Assembly: GCF_002847285.1 (NCBI RefSeq)
Contig: NZ_CP025407.1
Span: 7,567,001 to 7,631,000 of the forward strand
Reading direction: 5' to 3'
Origin: Streptomyces sp. CMB-StM0423
Lineage (GTDB): Bacteria > Actinomycetota > Actinomycetes > Streptomycetales > Streptomycetaceae
DNA: 64,000 nt
Made by a program: the position numbers and the translations under genes. Below the pieces are notes generated by a model. The model searched no databases, was not told the origin of the DNA, and was given only the letters and a program-made list of their open reading frames with translations. Positions 10,779 through 18,891 of the stretch are shown piece after piece. Position 1 is the stretch's first letter. Each line of letters opens with the position of its first letter.

Positions 10779-11363
10779 TCAGGCGGAGGAGCCGAGCAGC
10801 CGCGCGCCCGCCAGCCGGTCGCGCAGCGCCGGCAGCAGGTCGCCGGCGCGGTGCGCGCGGTGGGCCCGGATGCCGGGCGGCGCGGGCGCCAGCGGCACCA
10901 GCAGATCCGCCGGGTCGATCGTGCCCGACTCGGCCGGCGCGGTGGCGTCGGCGCGCAGCCAGAGCGTCACCATGTACAGCTCCGGTACGGACAGCAGCCG
11001 CGGCTGCAGCAGGGCGGGCAGCGACTCGGCCTGGCGCAGGGCGCGTTGGGTGGAGGCGACATACGGGCCCTCGGAGAAGTGCGAGAACGCCCAGCCGTCC
11101 GGGGTGATCCGCGCCTCCGCGGCGGCGACGACGAGGCCCTCGGCGGCGAGGTGGAACCGCCAGCCGGTGAGCGCCGCGTGCGGTGTGCCGGCCGCGGCGC
11201 CGACCCCGTCCAGAACGTGGACGGGGAGCGCGTCCGTCGCGTCCGCCGGGCTCCCGGACGCCGGTGCGAGAGCACGGGTCCCGCGCACCGCCGTCGGGGA
11301 CTTCAGCGCGGCGTTGACGCTGCGCAGAGCCGGGGAGGGGGGCGTAAGGACGCTGAGCGGCAT
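10779..11363 (-). CDS. Hypothetical protein (194 aa)
   Basis: The open frame gives 194 residues with coherent composition (MPLSVLTPPSPALRSVNA, then TGWRFHLAAEGLVVAAAEAR and PRLLSVPELYMVTLWL). I do not recognise a family. There is no signal peptide, membrane segment or metal motif. The codon third positions are strongly G/C in this frame and the length is stable, which supports a real gene. A TATAAA-like element on the minus strand near 11492-11499 might belong to its promoter but is about 130 bp upstream. Confidence 0.6.
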   Translation of the reverse strand: MPLSVLTPPSPALRSVNAALKSPTAVRGTRALAPASGSPADATDALPVHVLDGVGAAAGTPHAALTGWRFHLAAEGLVVAAAEARITPDGWAFSHFSEGPYVASTQRALRQAESLPALLQPRLLSVPELYMVTLWLRADATAPAESGTIDPADLLVPLAPAPPGIRAHRAHRAGDLLPALRDRLAGARLLGSSA

Positions 11364-11819
11364 AGGGGTCGCCTACCTTCGACAGACGTGGAGCAGAGCA
11401 GGGGGCAAGATGCGGACGGCGCTGTCTGCTAGCGGGGCCAGAGGGGACCGCATCCGTGCAAGGGGGCGCCAACTCTCTGCCTCGTTCGCGAATTTTATAC
11501 GACTACCGGTGGAAGTCCTTCCGCCTGGCCGTCCGGGTGAATTCCGCAAGAGGATTCTCGGTCGAATATCCGCTGGTCTTTCCGGAACATCAGCGAGAAT
11601 CGCCTGACGGGCGCGGTAACGGCCGGCACCCGGGGTCGGCCGGATCTCGTCGGTGATTGCGACCAGTCGGCGAGCGGTGTACGCGCGCCCGGCGGTGTGC
11701 AGTCGGAACGATGCCGTCCGGCGCGGGCGGCCAGCGTAGCCGACGATACGGCGGCTGCGGGCGTCAGGGTACCCGCGTCTGGGCATCATCCCGGGCAGCC
11801 GAGCCGAGGAGGAACCTCG
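11364..11819. other. Intergenic region, no convincing gene
   Basis: This 456-base gap lies between divergent genes. It is locally A+T-richer around 11485-11590 (for example AATTTTATACGACTACC), consistent with divergent promoters. The short open frames in it have no protein-like composition. The strong ribosome site GAGGAGG at 11806-11812 belongs to the next gene. Confidence 0.5.
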
Positions 11820-13313
11820 ATGGGCGAGAAGGTCGTGGCCGGCGGGTTCGACCTGTCCGACCGCCACCGCTATCGGCAGCGGCTCCGCGAGTGTCTCGTG
11901 GGGCTGGAGCGACTGCTGGAAGAGAAGAGATTCGACCGCCCGCAGAATCTGATGGGGCTGGAGATCGAGTTGAATCTCGTCGGTGCGGACGGCATGCCGC
12001 GCATGATGAACACGGAAGTGCTGGAGCGCATCGCCAGCCCCGACTTCCAGACCGAGCTGGCCCAGTTCAACCTGGAAGTCAATATCGCGCCCCACAGGCT
12101 CGCCGGCCGGGTGCTCGACCAGCTCGCGGAGGAGCTGCGCACCGGGCTCTGGTACGCGGACCGGCAGGCGCGCGAGGTGGGCGCCGGGATCGTGATGATC
12201 GGCATCCTGCCGACGCTCACCGCCGCCGACCTGGTCTCCGCCAACCTCTCCGAGGTCGACCGCTTCCACCGGCTCAACGAGCAGATCCTCGCGGCCCGCG
12301 GCGAGGAGATCCACCTCGACATGCACGGGGTGGAGGAGCTGACGTACACCACCGGCTCCATCGCCTCCGAGGCCGCGTGCACCTCGGTTCAGATGCATCT
12401 CCAGGTCACCCCCAACCGGTTCGCGGACGTCTGGAACGCCTCGCAGGCGGCGGCGGCCGTGCAGGTCGCGCTCGGCGCCAACGCGCCGTTCGTCTTCGGC
12501 CGGGAGCTGCTGAGCGAGTCGCGGCCCGAACTGTTCCTCCAGGCCACCGACACCCGGCCGCCGGAGTACCGCGCGCAGGGCGTGCGCCCGCGCGTCTGGT
12601 TCGGCGAGCGCTGGATCACCGAACCGCTGGAGCTGTTCGAGGAGAACCTCCGCTACTTCCCCTCGCTGCTGCCCCTCTGCGCCGCGGAGGACCCGCTGCG
12701 CGTCCTGGACGAGGGCGGGGTGCCGGAACTGTCGGAACTGGTGCTGCACAACGGCACGGTCTACCGCTGGAACCGGCCCGTGTACGACATCGCCGGCGGC
12801 GTCCCGCACCTGCGGGTCGAGAACCGGGTGCTGCCCGCGGGCCCGACAGTCACCGACGTCGTCGCCAACGCGGCGTTCTACTACGGCCTCGTGCGCACCC
12901 TCGCCGACGAGCAGCGGCCCGTCTGGGGCCGGCTGCCCTTCGACGGCGCGGCGGCCAACTTCGCCGCCGCCTGCCGGGACGGTATCGACGCCACGCTCGT
13001 GTGGCCGGGACGGCGGCGGCTCGGCGGGGTGGCGCGGGTGCCCGTGGCCAAGCTCGTACGGGACGAACTGCTGCCCATGGCCGCCTCCGGGCTGGACGCC
13101 TGGGGCGTCGACCCGGCCGACCGCGACCGCTACCTCGGCGTCATCGAGGAGCGCTGCCGGCGGCGGGTCAACGGGGCGTCGTGGCAGTCGGCGGCGTTCC
13201 ACCGGGCGCTGGGGCGCGGGCTGGACCGGGGGGCGGCGCTCGCGGAGATGACGCGGCGCTATGTGGAGCTGACGCGCACGGAGGAGCCGGTGCACCGCTG
13301 GCCGGTGGACTGA
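11820..13313 (+). CDS. Carboxylate-amine ligase / glutamate-cysteine ligase family (GCS2)
   Basis: ATG 11820 follows GAGGAGG (11806-11812) by seven bases and gives 497 residues. The protein shows the GCS2 fold signature LMGLEIELNLVGADG near residues 42-56, then FNLEVNIAPHRL, where acidic and Asn residues bind metal and ATP, and RVENRVLPAGPT further on. GCS2 members join glutamate or another acid to an amine using ATP; relatives include plant-type gamma-glutamylcysteine ligase, EgtA and YbdK. No ergothioneine or mycothiol gene is adjacent, so the substrate cannot be stated. Confidence 0.8.
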   Translation: MGEKVVAGGFDLSDRHRYRQRLRECLVGLERLLEEKRFDRPQNLMGLEIELNLVGADGMPRMMNTEVLERIASPDFQTELAQFNLEVNIAPHRLAGRVLDQLAEELRTGLWYADRQAREVGAGIVMIGILPTLTAADLVSANLSEVDRFHRLNEQILAARGEEIHLDMHGVEELTYTTGSIASEAACTSVQMHLQVTPNRFADVWNASQAAAAVQVALGANAPFVFGRELLSESRPELFLQATDTRPPEYRAQGVRPRVWFGERWITEPLELFEENLRYFPSLLPLCAAEDPLRVLDEGGVPELSELVLHNGTVYRWNRPVYDIAGGVPHLRVENRVLPAGPTVTDVVANAAFYYGLVRTLADEQRPVWGRLPFDGAAANFAAACRDGIDATLVWPGRRRLGGVARVPVAKLVRDELLPMAASGLDAWGVDPADRDRYLGVIEERCRRRVNGASWQSAAFHRALGRGLDRGAALAEMTRRYVELTRTEEPVHRWPVD

Positions 13314-13324
13314 CGCGGGGCCCG

Positions 13325-13460
13325 GCGGCGCAGGCGGCGCGCCGGGCGCGCGGGGCCGGTGCTGCGGCGCGTACGGCCTGCGCCCCGGGCCGTACGGGCT
13401 GTGGTGCGGGGCGTACGGGCCGCGTCCCGGCGCCTGCGGGCTGCGCCCCGGCCCGTACCG
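13325..13460. repeat. Imperfect GC-rich repeats around GTACGGGCC
   Basis: Between convergent genes a block contains several approximate copies of a roughly 20-23 base unit around GTACGGSCTGCGCCCCGG (near 13371, 13390, 13415 and 13437). The copies are in part inverted relative to one another, so the region could fold into hairpins and act as a terminator. No coding potential is evident. Confidence 0.35.
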
Positions 13461-13461
13461 C

Positions 13462-15228
13462 TCAGGACAGCGCCGCCTTCGCGCCGGCGTCCGTCACCGC
13501 CCGCAGCAGCACCGCGTGGATCTCCTTCGGATCCGTCACCCGGTACGACTCGCCCCCGACCGCCTCCGCGATCCGCCCGCACGCCTCGATGTCCGCGTCC
13601 GGGCCGATGCCGATCGCGATCAGGCCCACCGGCCGCTCCGGATCGGCGGTCTCGCGCAGCCGCGCGGCGAGGTCCGCGGCGGAGATGCTGCCCGGGTCCT
13701 CGTTGGCGCCGTCGGTGAGCAGCACGACCGCGTTGAAGCGGCCGGGCGCGTACTCCTTGACCTGCCGCTCGTACGCCGCAAGGGCCGTGTCGTACAGGCC
13801 CGTCGCGCCGTCCGGCACCGGCTGGAGGCCGCCGAATGCGCTCGCGAGCAGCTCGCGGTGGCTGGTGCCGTCGTCGGTGCGCTGGGCCAGCCGCGTGGTG
13901 CCGGTGACCTCCTCGTAGTCCTGCTCGCCCTCAAGCCGGGTGGAGAACCGCCACAGGCCGATCTCGTCCTCGCCGGTGAACTGGGAGAGCGCCTGGATCA
14001 GCGCGTTCTTCGTGACGTCCATCCGGGTCTGCCCCGCCTCGCCGGGGACCGGCTCGCCCATCGAGCCGGACACGTCGACCACCGTTGTCAGCCGGGCGCT
14101 CTGCACCGTGACGGTCCACATACCGAGGACCGAGGCAACCTCGTCGGGGGCCGGCGGTTCTGCGGGCGGCGCGTCGAAGGGCTGCGGGGCGGCGCCGCCG
14201 GCGGCCATCGCCAGGTCCGCGTCGAGGCGCCCCTCGGGGGAGCGGAAGCCCTGGCGGCGCAGCAGGCCGGTGGTCCTGGCGTCGGTCAGAAGCCGCTGGA
14301 AGCGGCTGGCGGCGCGGACCCGGTCCATCGCCATGGCGTCGTTGTCGACGATCGTGTACGGGTAGTCGAGCGCGACCGTGCCGCCCTCCGGGTAGAACAT
14401 GTCGAGCCGCCCGCCGGTGTTCGCGCCCGCGTTGTGGCGGAACGCGGCCTGCTCGGAGAGGAACAGTGCGTCGTTGTCCTTCGGGTCGTCGAGACCGGAG
14501 TCCGGGAGCGACGCCAGCACCGCCGTGTCGCCGGGCTCGACGCGGTCGGAGAGCAGCTTTGCGGTCGCGGCGGTACGGGTGTCCGCGTCCTTGCCGCCGG
14601 CGCGGTGCATCGCCGTCAGCGCGAGCGCGCCGGTGGCGCTCACGGCCGGGTCGGCGGTGCCGAGGCGCAGGCCGGCGCCGTCGCCCAGCGCGGCGTCCGT
14701 CAGCTCGGCCCAGCCGTACGTCTTCTCCGGCCAGCCGAGTTTGCGGGCGCCGTCCCGGAGGGCGGCCATGCCGACGGGTGAGCTGGCCAGCCGGGTCACC
14801 TCGTCGATGCTCGCACCCCCGCCGCCGGCGGTGACCATGCCCGTCCAGATGCTGGAGTCGGGTATCCAGACCTGGAAGTCGGGCCGGGTGTCCTTGGTGC
14901 GCAGCGCCTGGGCGACCTCGGCGGCGGGCCGCGCGCTCACCTCGATGTCCAGGCAGCGGCCGTCCGACTTCAGCTCCGCGGCGCGGGCGCGTTCGGCGGT
15001 CTTGCGGACGACGGGGGCGATGTCGGGCGAGGCGACGACGGCCAGTTCGAGGTCCGCACCCGCGCACGGGTCGTCCTGCGGCAGCAGCCCGGCCTGCACG
15101 GCGACCAGCGCCCCGGCGCCGATCGCCAGGACGAGGGCGGTCGCGATGACCACCGTGCGGCCCCGTACGCTGCGCCGCAGCACGGCTTCGTCCGTTCCGT
15201 ACGCATCGGGCAAGCTGTGTCGTCCCAT
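13462..15228 (-). CDS. Extracellular solute-binding plus von Willebrand factor A domain protein
   Basis: ATG 15228 gives 588 residues. A transmembrane or signal-anchor helix is at about 24-46 (TVVIATALVLAIGAGALVAV). Residues 60-350 resemble a periplasmic solute-binding fold (LELAVVASPDIAPVVRKTAE and DFQVWIPDSSIW). A VWA domain follows from about 380, with the MIDAS motif DVSGSMG (Asp385) and later VLLTDGANED. VWA domains bind metal and mediate protein contacts. This domain pairing is common as a stand-alone gene in Streptomyces, but its role is not known. It is divergent from the CPBP gene, 88 bp away. Confidence 0.85.
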   Translation of the reverse strand: MGRHSLPDAYGTDEAVLRRSVRGRTVVIATALVLAIGAGALVAVQAGLLPQDDPCAGADLELAVVASPDIAPVVRKTAERARAAELKSDGRCLDIEVSARPAAEVAQALRTKDTRPDFQVWIPDSSIWTGMVTAGGGGASIDEVTRLASSPVGMAALRDGARKLGWPEKTYGWAELTDAALGDGAGLRLGTADPAVSATGALALTAMHRAGGKDADTRTAATAKLLSDRVEPGDTAVLASLPDSGLDDPKDNDALFLSEQAAFRHNAGANTGGRLDMFYPEGGTVALDYPYTIVDNDAMAMDRVRAASRFQRLLTDARTTGLLRRQGFRSPEGRLDADLAMAAGGAAPQPFDAPPAEPPAPDEVASVLGMWTVTVQSARLTTVVDVSGSMGEPVPGEAGQTRMDVTKNALIQALSQFTGEDEIGLWRFSTRLEGEQDYEEVTGTTRLAQRTDDGTSHRELLASAFGGLQPVPDGATGLYDTALAAYERQVKEYAPGRFNAVVLLTDGANEDPGSISAADLAARLRETADPERPVGLIAIGIGPDADIEACGRIAEAVGGESYRVTDPKEIHAVLLRAVTDAGAKAALS

Positions 15229-15316
15229 GGTCGTCCCCCCGGACAGCCGCATATTGGTCACGTGTTTTTCCGCGACCCTAGCGACACGGTGGGGCCCATG
15301 AGGAGGGATTGACCAA

Positions 15317-16093
15317 TTGGAGGAGCGAGTGCAGGACCAGTCCCGCCGGATGCTGAGCAGCGAAACGCTGCTGGTGCTGGCGCTGTCCCTGGGAGCGAGC
15401 GCGGTCTCGGCCCTGATCAGCTTCATCGGCTCGCTGACCCGGTCCGAAGGGCTGAAGGAGCAGTCGGCCAACCTCAACTCCTCTGCCGCGCCCGGGCGTC
15501 CGTGGCTGGATCTCGCGTGGCAGCTCTTCGGGATCACCACCGCGCTGGTGCCGGTGGCGCTCGTGGCGTACCTGCTGGTGCGCGAGCGCGCGGGCGGGCT
15601 GAGCGCGGTCGGCTTCGACCACCGGCGGCCGCGTTTCGACCTGGGCTGGGGCGCGGTCGTGGCGGCGGTGGTCGGCGGCACGGGGCTGGCGTTCTACCTG
15701 GGCGCGCGGGCGGCGGGGTTCAACCTGACCGTCGTACCGGAGTCGCTGCCCGACGTGTGGTGGAAGATCCCGGTGCTGATCCTCTCCGCGGTGCAGAACT
15801 CCGTGGTGGAGGAGGTCATCGTCGTCGGCTATCTGCTGCGCCGGCTGGACCAACTGGGCTGGACCCCGAAGGCGTCGCTGGCGGCCAGCTCGCTGCTGCG
15901 CGGGACGTACCACCTGTACCAGGGGATCGGCGGCTTCATCGGCAACGCGGTGATGGGCGTGCTGTTCGTCCTGCTGTACCGGCGGTGGGGGCGGGTCGGG
16001 CCGCTGGTGGCGGCGCACGCCTTCATCGACATCGTGGCGTTCGTGGGGTACGCGCTGCTGGCGGGGAAGGTGGGGTGGCTGCCTACGGAATGA
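15317..16093 (+). CDS. CPBP family intramembrane metalloprotease
   Basis: TTG 15317 has AGGAGGGA at 15301-15308; an in-frame GTG at 15329 has GGAGGAG too close upstream, so the TTG is preferred. The 258-residue protein has about six to seven membrane helices. The CPBP motif begins with the paired glutamates Glu165-Glu166 (NSVVEEVIVVGYLLRRL) and continues with GTYHLYQG and HAFIDIVAF, supplying the His ligands. These are Rce1-like membrane proteases or abortive-infection (CAAX-type) proteins. No substrate gene is adjacent. Confidence 0.88.
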   Translation: MEERVQDQSRRMLSSETLLVLALSLGASAVSALISFIGSLTRSEGLKEQSANLNSSAAPGRPWLDLAWQLFGITTALVPVALVAYLLVRERAGGLSAVGFDHRRPRFDLGWGAVVAAVVGGTGLAFYLGARAAGFNLTVVPESLPDVWWKIPVLILSAVQNSVVEEVIVVGYLLRRLDQLGWTPKASLAASSLLRGTYHLYQGIGGFIGNAVMGVLFVLLYRRWGRVGPLVAAHAFIDIVAFVGYALLAGKVGWLPTE

Positions 16094-16148
16094 ACGACTC
16101 CGGCCCGGTGGACTGTTGCCGGCGGTCAATTCTCCCTGCTCCACAGTC

Positions 16149-16186
16149 TTGACGGTGGTCTGACAATAGATAAAGTCTAGACCAAT
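16149..16186 (+). promoter_or_regulatory. Promoter and DasR-like / chitin-regulon operator for the LPMO gene
   Basis: TTGACG (16149-16154) and TAAAGT (16171-16176) are spaced by 16 bases. Overlapping the -10 is TAAAGTCTAGACCAAT (16171-16186), whose core GTCTAGAC is that of the DasR site AGTGGTCTAGACCACT; about 11 of 16 positions fit. TGGTCT at 16156-16161 forms a further inverted partner with AGACCA (16179-16184). Chitinase promoters in Streptomyces carry comparable TGGTCTAGACC-type repeats. Control by N-acetylglucosamine status is therefore likely. Confidence 0.6.
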
Positions 16187-16210
16187 GCCCCCCATGCAGG
16201 GAGAGACAAG

Positions 16211-16726
16211 ATGCGCAGTCTCAAAAAGCGTGCAGCGATCGTCGCCGCGACCGTGACCCCGCTGGTCGTGCTCGCCCTCCCGGCCCCGCAGGCGAGCGCA
16301 CACGGCTGGATCACCTCGCCCCCGAGCCGGCAGCAGCAGTGCAAAGCGGGCACGGTCTCGTGTGGTCAGATCCAGTGGGAACCGCAGAGCGTCGAGGGCC
16401 CGAAGGGCCTGACGAGCTGTCACGGCGGCAACAGCCGGTTCGCCGAGCTCAACGACGACAGCAAGGGCTGGGCGGTCACCGACATCAACAGGACCCAGTC
16501 GTTCAACTGGCAGATCACCGCCAACCACCGCACGAGCACGTGGCAGTACTTCGTCGGCGGCCAGAAGGTCGCGGAGTTCAACGACGGCGGCGCGCAGCCG
16601 CCCTCGCAGTTCAGCCACACGGTCAACTTCGGCAACATCACCGGCCGGCAGAAGGTCCTGGCCGTGTGGAACGTGTACGACACGGGAAACGCCTTCTACG
16701 CCTGCATCGACGTCAACATCCGCTGA
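16211..16726 (+). CDS. Lytic polysaccharide monooxygenase, AA10 (chitin-binding protein)
   Basis: The 171-residue protein has a Sec signal peptide ending in QASA, so the mature protein begins at His31, as required for the copper histidine brace. The second brace histidine is His106 (ITANHRTSTWQYF), and Phe162 in NAFYACIDV is at the usual axial position. Four cysteines (44, 51, 70, 165) can form two disulfides. AA10 enzymes oxidatively cleave crystalline chitin or cellulose outside the cell. At about 141 mature residues this is a small single-domain type like CHB1. The DasR-like site suggests chitin as substrate. Confidence 0.93.
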   Translation: MRSLKKRAAIVAATVTPLVVLALPAPQASAHGWITSPPSRQQQCKAGTVSCGQIQWEPQSVEGPKGLTSCHGGNSRFAELNDDSKGWAVTDINRTQSFNWQITANHRTSTWQYFVGGQKVAEFNDGGAQPPSQFSHTVNFGNITGRQKVLAVWNVYDTGNAFYACIDVNIR

Positions 16727-16755
16727 CGCCGACCCGCCCGTAACGGCAGCAACAG

Positions 16756-16785
16756 ACCCCCGGGGAGCAACGGGCCCCCGGGGGT
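16756..16785 (+). terminator. Hairpin terminator after the LPMO gene
   Basis: ACCCCCGGGG (16756-16765) pairs perfectly with CCCCGGGGGT (16776-16785) around a 10-base loop, 30 bp after the stop codon. Confidence 0.6.
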
Positions 16786-17286
16786 TCGGTGCGCCCGGGC
16801 CACCCCACCCGTTCCCCGACGACTGTCGACACCGGCTGAGCGTCCGGGGCGGCGTGAGCCAATTCTTTCCGCCGGCCGACGACCTCGCCGGCCGCCTGTT
16901 CTGCCGCTGGATCGCGCGGTGTTGATGTCTCCCCGGCGGGCAGCAGGTCGGTGGGCCGGCCGCCGGGAGAGTGCGTGCCTGCAGGTCAGGTCGGTGTCTG
17001 CGCGACGAAGGTGCGTCGGGTGCAGGCCGCGTTCTCGCAGGCGAATCGGCACACCCGTAACTGGAGTACGACGCTTCGTCCGGCGCTCGGAGCATCTGCG
17101 GGAAACCGCAAGGGCCGCTTGGGTGAAGCGGCCGTCCGGGGCGACCTCGGTTCTGGCGGCGCGGGCGGTGAATCGGTACGTCATGGCGTGGTTCCGCCGG
17201 TGTGTCCGACTGAGCTCTGCAGCAGGGGCGAGCCCGGAGCCACAGGTCACAGGCTCGCTCCGGGCTGGGTTGCTTTGCGAGTGTCG
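16786..17286. other. Intergenic region, no supported gene
   Basis: About 500 bases lie between the LPMO terminator and the PadR operator. Open frames exist on both strands (for example 16919-17341 plus, and a minus-strand stretch beginning MTYRFTARAARTEVAPDG near 17183), but none resembles a known protein and both are arginine-rich in the manner of non-coding G+C-rich DNA. It could hold a decayed gene; nothing firmer can be said. Confidence 0.4.
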
Positions 17287-17309
17287 GCGATATATCGTTG
17301 ACGTATCGC
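17287..17309. promoter_or_regulatory. Inverted repeat, likely PadR autoregulatory operator
   Basis: GCGATA (17287-17292) and TATCGC (17304-17309) form an inverted repeat with 11 bases between, including the alternating TATATCG run. It lies 38 bp before the PadR ATG and overlaps the probable promoter. PadR proteins commonly repress their own gene through ATAT-rich dyads. Confidence 0.5.
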
Positions 17310-17346
17310 AATCGATCGTAGAAGGAAACTGGAAGAGGTGAGGACC

Positions 17347-17901
17347 ATGGAATCCCATGGACACGGATACGGCCCGCGTGGCGGGCGGCGCTCGGCCTTC
17401 GGGGGGTTCGGGCCGCCGTTCGGGCCGCCCTTCGGGCGGGGGCGTGGGGGGCCGCGGGGGCGGGCTCGGCGGGGGGATGTGCGGGCGTCGATTCTGGCCC
17501 TGCTCAAGGACCGCGGTATGCACGGGTACGAGATGATCCAGGAGATCTCCGAGCGCAGTGGCGGAGCCTGGAAACCCAGTCCCGGCTCGGTGTATCCGAC
17601 GCTGCAACTGCTGGAGGACGAGGGTCTGATCGTCAGCGCCACGGAGGGCGGTAAGAAGCTGTTCTCGCTCACCGGCGCCGGGCGCGAGGAGGCCGAGTCC
17701 GGGCCCGAGGCGCCCTGGGAGGACGCCGGGCGCGGGGTCGACTGGGAGGCGCTGCAGGAGGTCCGGCAGTCGGGCTTCGCGCTTGCCGAGGCGTTTCGGC
17801 AGGTGTACACCACTGGCACTCCCGAGCAGCGCCAGGAGGCGCTGGCCGTCGTCAACGACGCCCGGAAGAAGCTCTACCTGATCCTCGCAGAGGAGAACTG
17901 A
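17347..17901 (+). CDS. PadR-family transcriptional regulator
   Basis: ATG 17347 follows AGGTGAGGA closely; a GTG at 17338 is also in frame. The 184-residue product has a Gly/Arg/His-rich head (residues 1-42, with GGFGPPFGPPFGRGRGG). The PadR winged helix follows at about 45-115 (ASILALLKDRGMHGYEMIQE, then SPGSVYPTLQLLEDEGL), and a helical dimerisation tail ends it. Such regulators usually control an adjacent transporter or themselves. No ABC transporter is adjacent, so autoregulation through the upstream dyad is the best guess. Confidence 0.9.
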   Translation: MESHGHGYGPRGGRRSAFGGFGPPFGPPFGRGRGGPRGRARRGDVRASILALLKDRGMHGYEMIQEISERSGGAWKPSPGSVYPTLQLLEDEGLIVSATEGGKKLFSLTGAGREEAESGPEAPWEDAGRGVDWEALQEVRQSGFALAEAFRQVYTTGTPEQRQEALAVVNDARKKLYLILAEEN

Positions 17902-17940
17902 GCCCCGGCGCCCGGTTCGGCCGGCCGGGCGCCGCGGCTC
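17900..17940. terminator. Bidirectional terminator between padR and the DUF4232 gene
   Basis: GAGCC (17900-17904) with GGCGCCCGG (17907-17915) pairs with CCGGGCGCC (17925-17933) and GGCTC (17936-17940). It lies between convergent stops. Confidence 0.6.
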
Positions 17941-17958
17941 AGTCGCACATGAAACCCG

Positions 17959-18738
17959 TCAGCGTGCGGGGCCCGCTCCCTTCGCCAGTGGCAGGGACTC
18001 GATGCGGCCCGCGTCGCAGACCTCGCCCAGCGGCCACGCGGTGTCCGTGTGGTGGTACGTGTCCGGCGGGATCACCTGCAGCTCCGCCGGCTTCGGGCGG
18101 CAGGCGCCGCTCGCGTCGTCCGAGCCGCTGGCGACCACCGTCCAGTGCAGCCGGCTCCACGCCGAGGCGCCGGGGGCGAGCGTCTGCATGGCCGGGGTGC
18201 GGCTGCCGTCCCGTACCACCCTGGTCGGGACCTTCGTGCCGTCGGCCCTGACCAGTTGCAGGCCCGTCCAGCCGCGGGTGCGGCAGGTGGCGTCCGAGTC
18301 GTTGGTGAGGACGAGCGCCGCGTAGCGGTTGCCCGCCGCCGGGTTGAGCGGGCGTACGGAGGCCGCCAGGTCGCCCGTACGGCACCACGGGGCCGCCGCC
18401 GAATCGCCGGCTGACGCCTTCGGTTCCGTCTTCGGCTCCGCCTTCAGCGGCTCCGCGGCCGTGCCCTCGTCCGCCTTGCCGTCCGCCGGATCGCCGGCCG
18501 CCTTCTCCGGTTCGGCGTCGTCCTTCGCGGGCGTGTCCTGCTGCGCCCCGTCCCCGTTCTGCGCACTGTCGTTCCCGTCGGCGCTCTGCGCCGGCAGGGG
18601 CTTGGAGTTGCCCGCGTTGTCCGTGTCGTCCGCGGACCCGCCGTCGGAGCTCGCGCCGCAGCCTGCGGCCAGCAGCCCCGCCGCCGCGAGGGCGGCGAGG
18701 GCGATGCGGGTGCGGGCGCGGCCGGGCTGTCGTGTCAT
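17959..18738 (-). CDS. DUF4232 domain lipoprotein
   Basis: The 259-residue protein has a lipobox at LLAAGC with Cys27, then a low-complexity Asp/Glu/Ala/Lys-rich linker (about 30-120). The DUF4232 domain follows (APWCRTGDLAASVRP, then LVLTNDSDATCRTRGWTGLQ). DUF4232 is an extracytoplasmic beta-domain common in actinobacteria, usually anchored by lipid; its function is unknown. The cysteines in WCRTGD and TCRTRG are the typical conserved pair. Confidence 0.88.
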   Translation of the reverse strand: MTRQPGRARTRIALAALAAAGLLAAGCGASSDGGSADDTDNAGNSKPLPAQSADGNDSAQNGDGAQQDTPAKDDAEPEKAAGDPADGKADEGTAAEPLKAEPKTEPKASAGDSAAAPWCRTGDLAASVRPLNPAAGNRYAALVLTNDSDATCRTRGWTGLQLVRADGTKVPTRVVRDGSRTPAMQTLAPGASAWSRLHWTVVASGSDDASGACRPKPAELQVIPPDTYHHTDTAWPLGEVCDAGRIESLPLAKGAGPAR

Positions 18739-18891
18739 GTCTTCCCCCTGGCTGCTCGGAGTGACCAGATCGTGGGGTGTCGGTCGTTGGACCCGTGCGG
18801 GGAGGGATCGGTTCCACCGAGGGGATGCCCGCCTGCGGAGGGGAGGATGCGCGGTCTGCGCCCGCGCGCCTCATGTCAGGAGCAACGAAGA

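Noticed and set aside
16919..17341. 140-codon plus-strand open frame between the LPMO and padR genes
   Set aside because: Arg-rich and unlike any protein; it overlaps the padR operator and start region.
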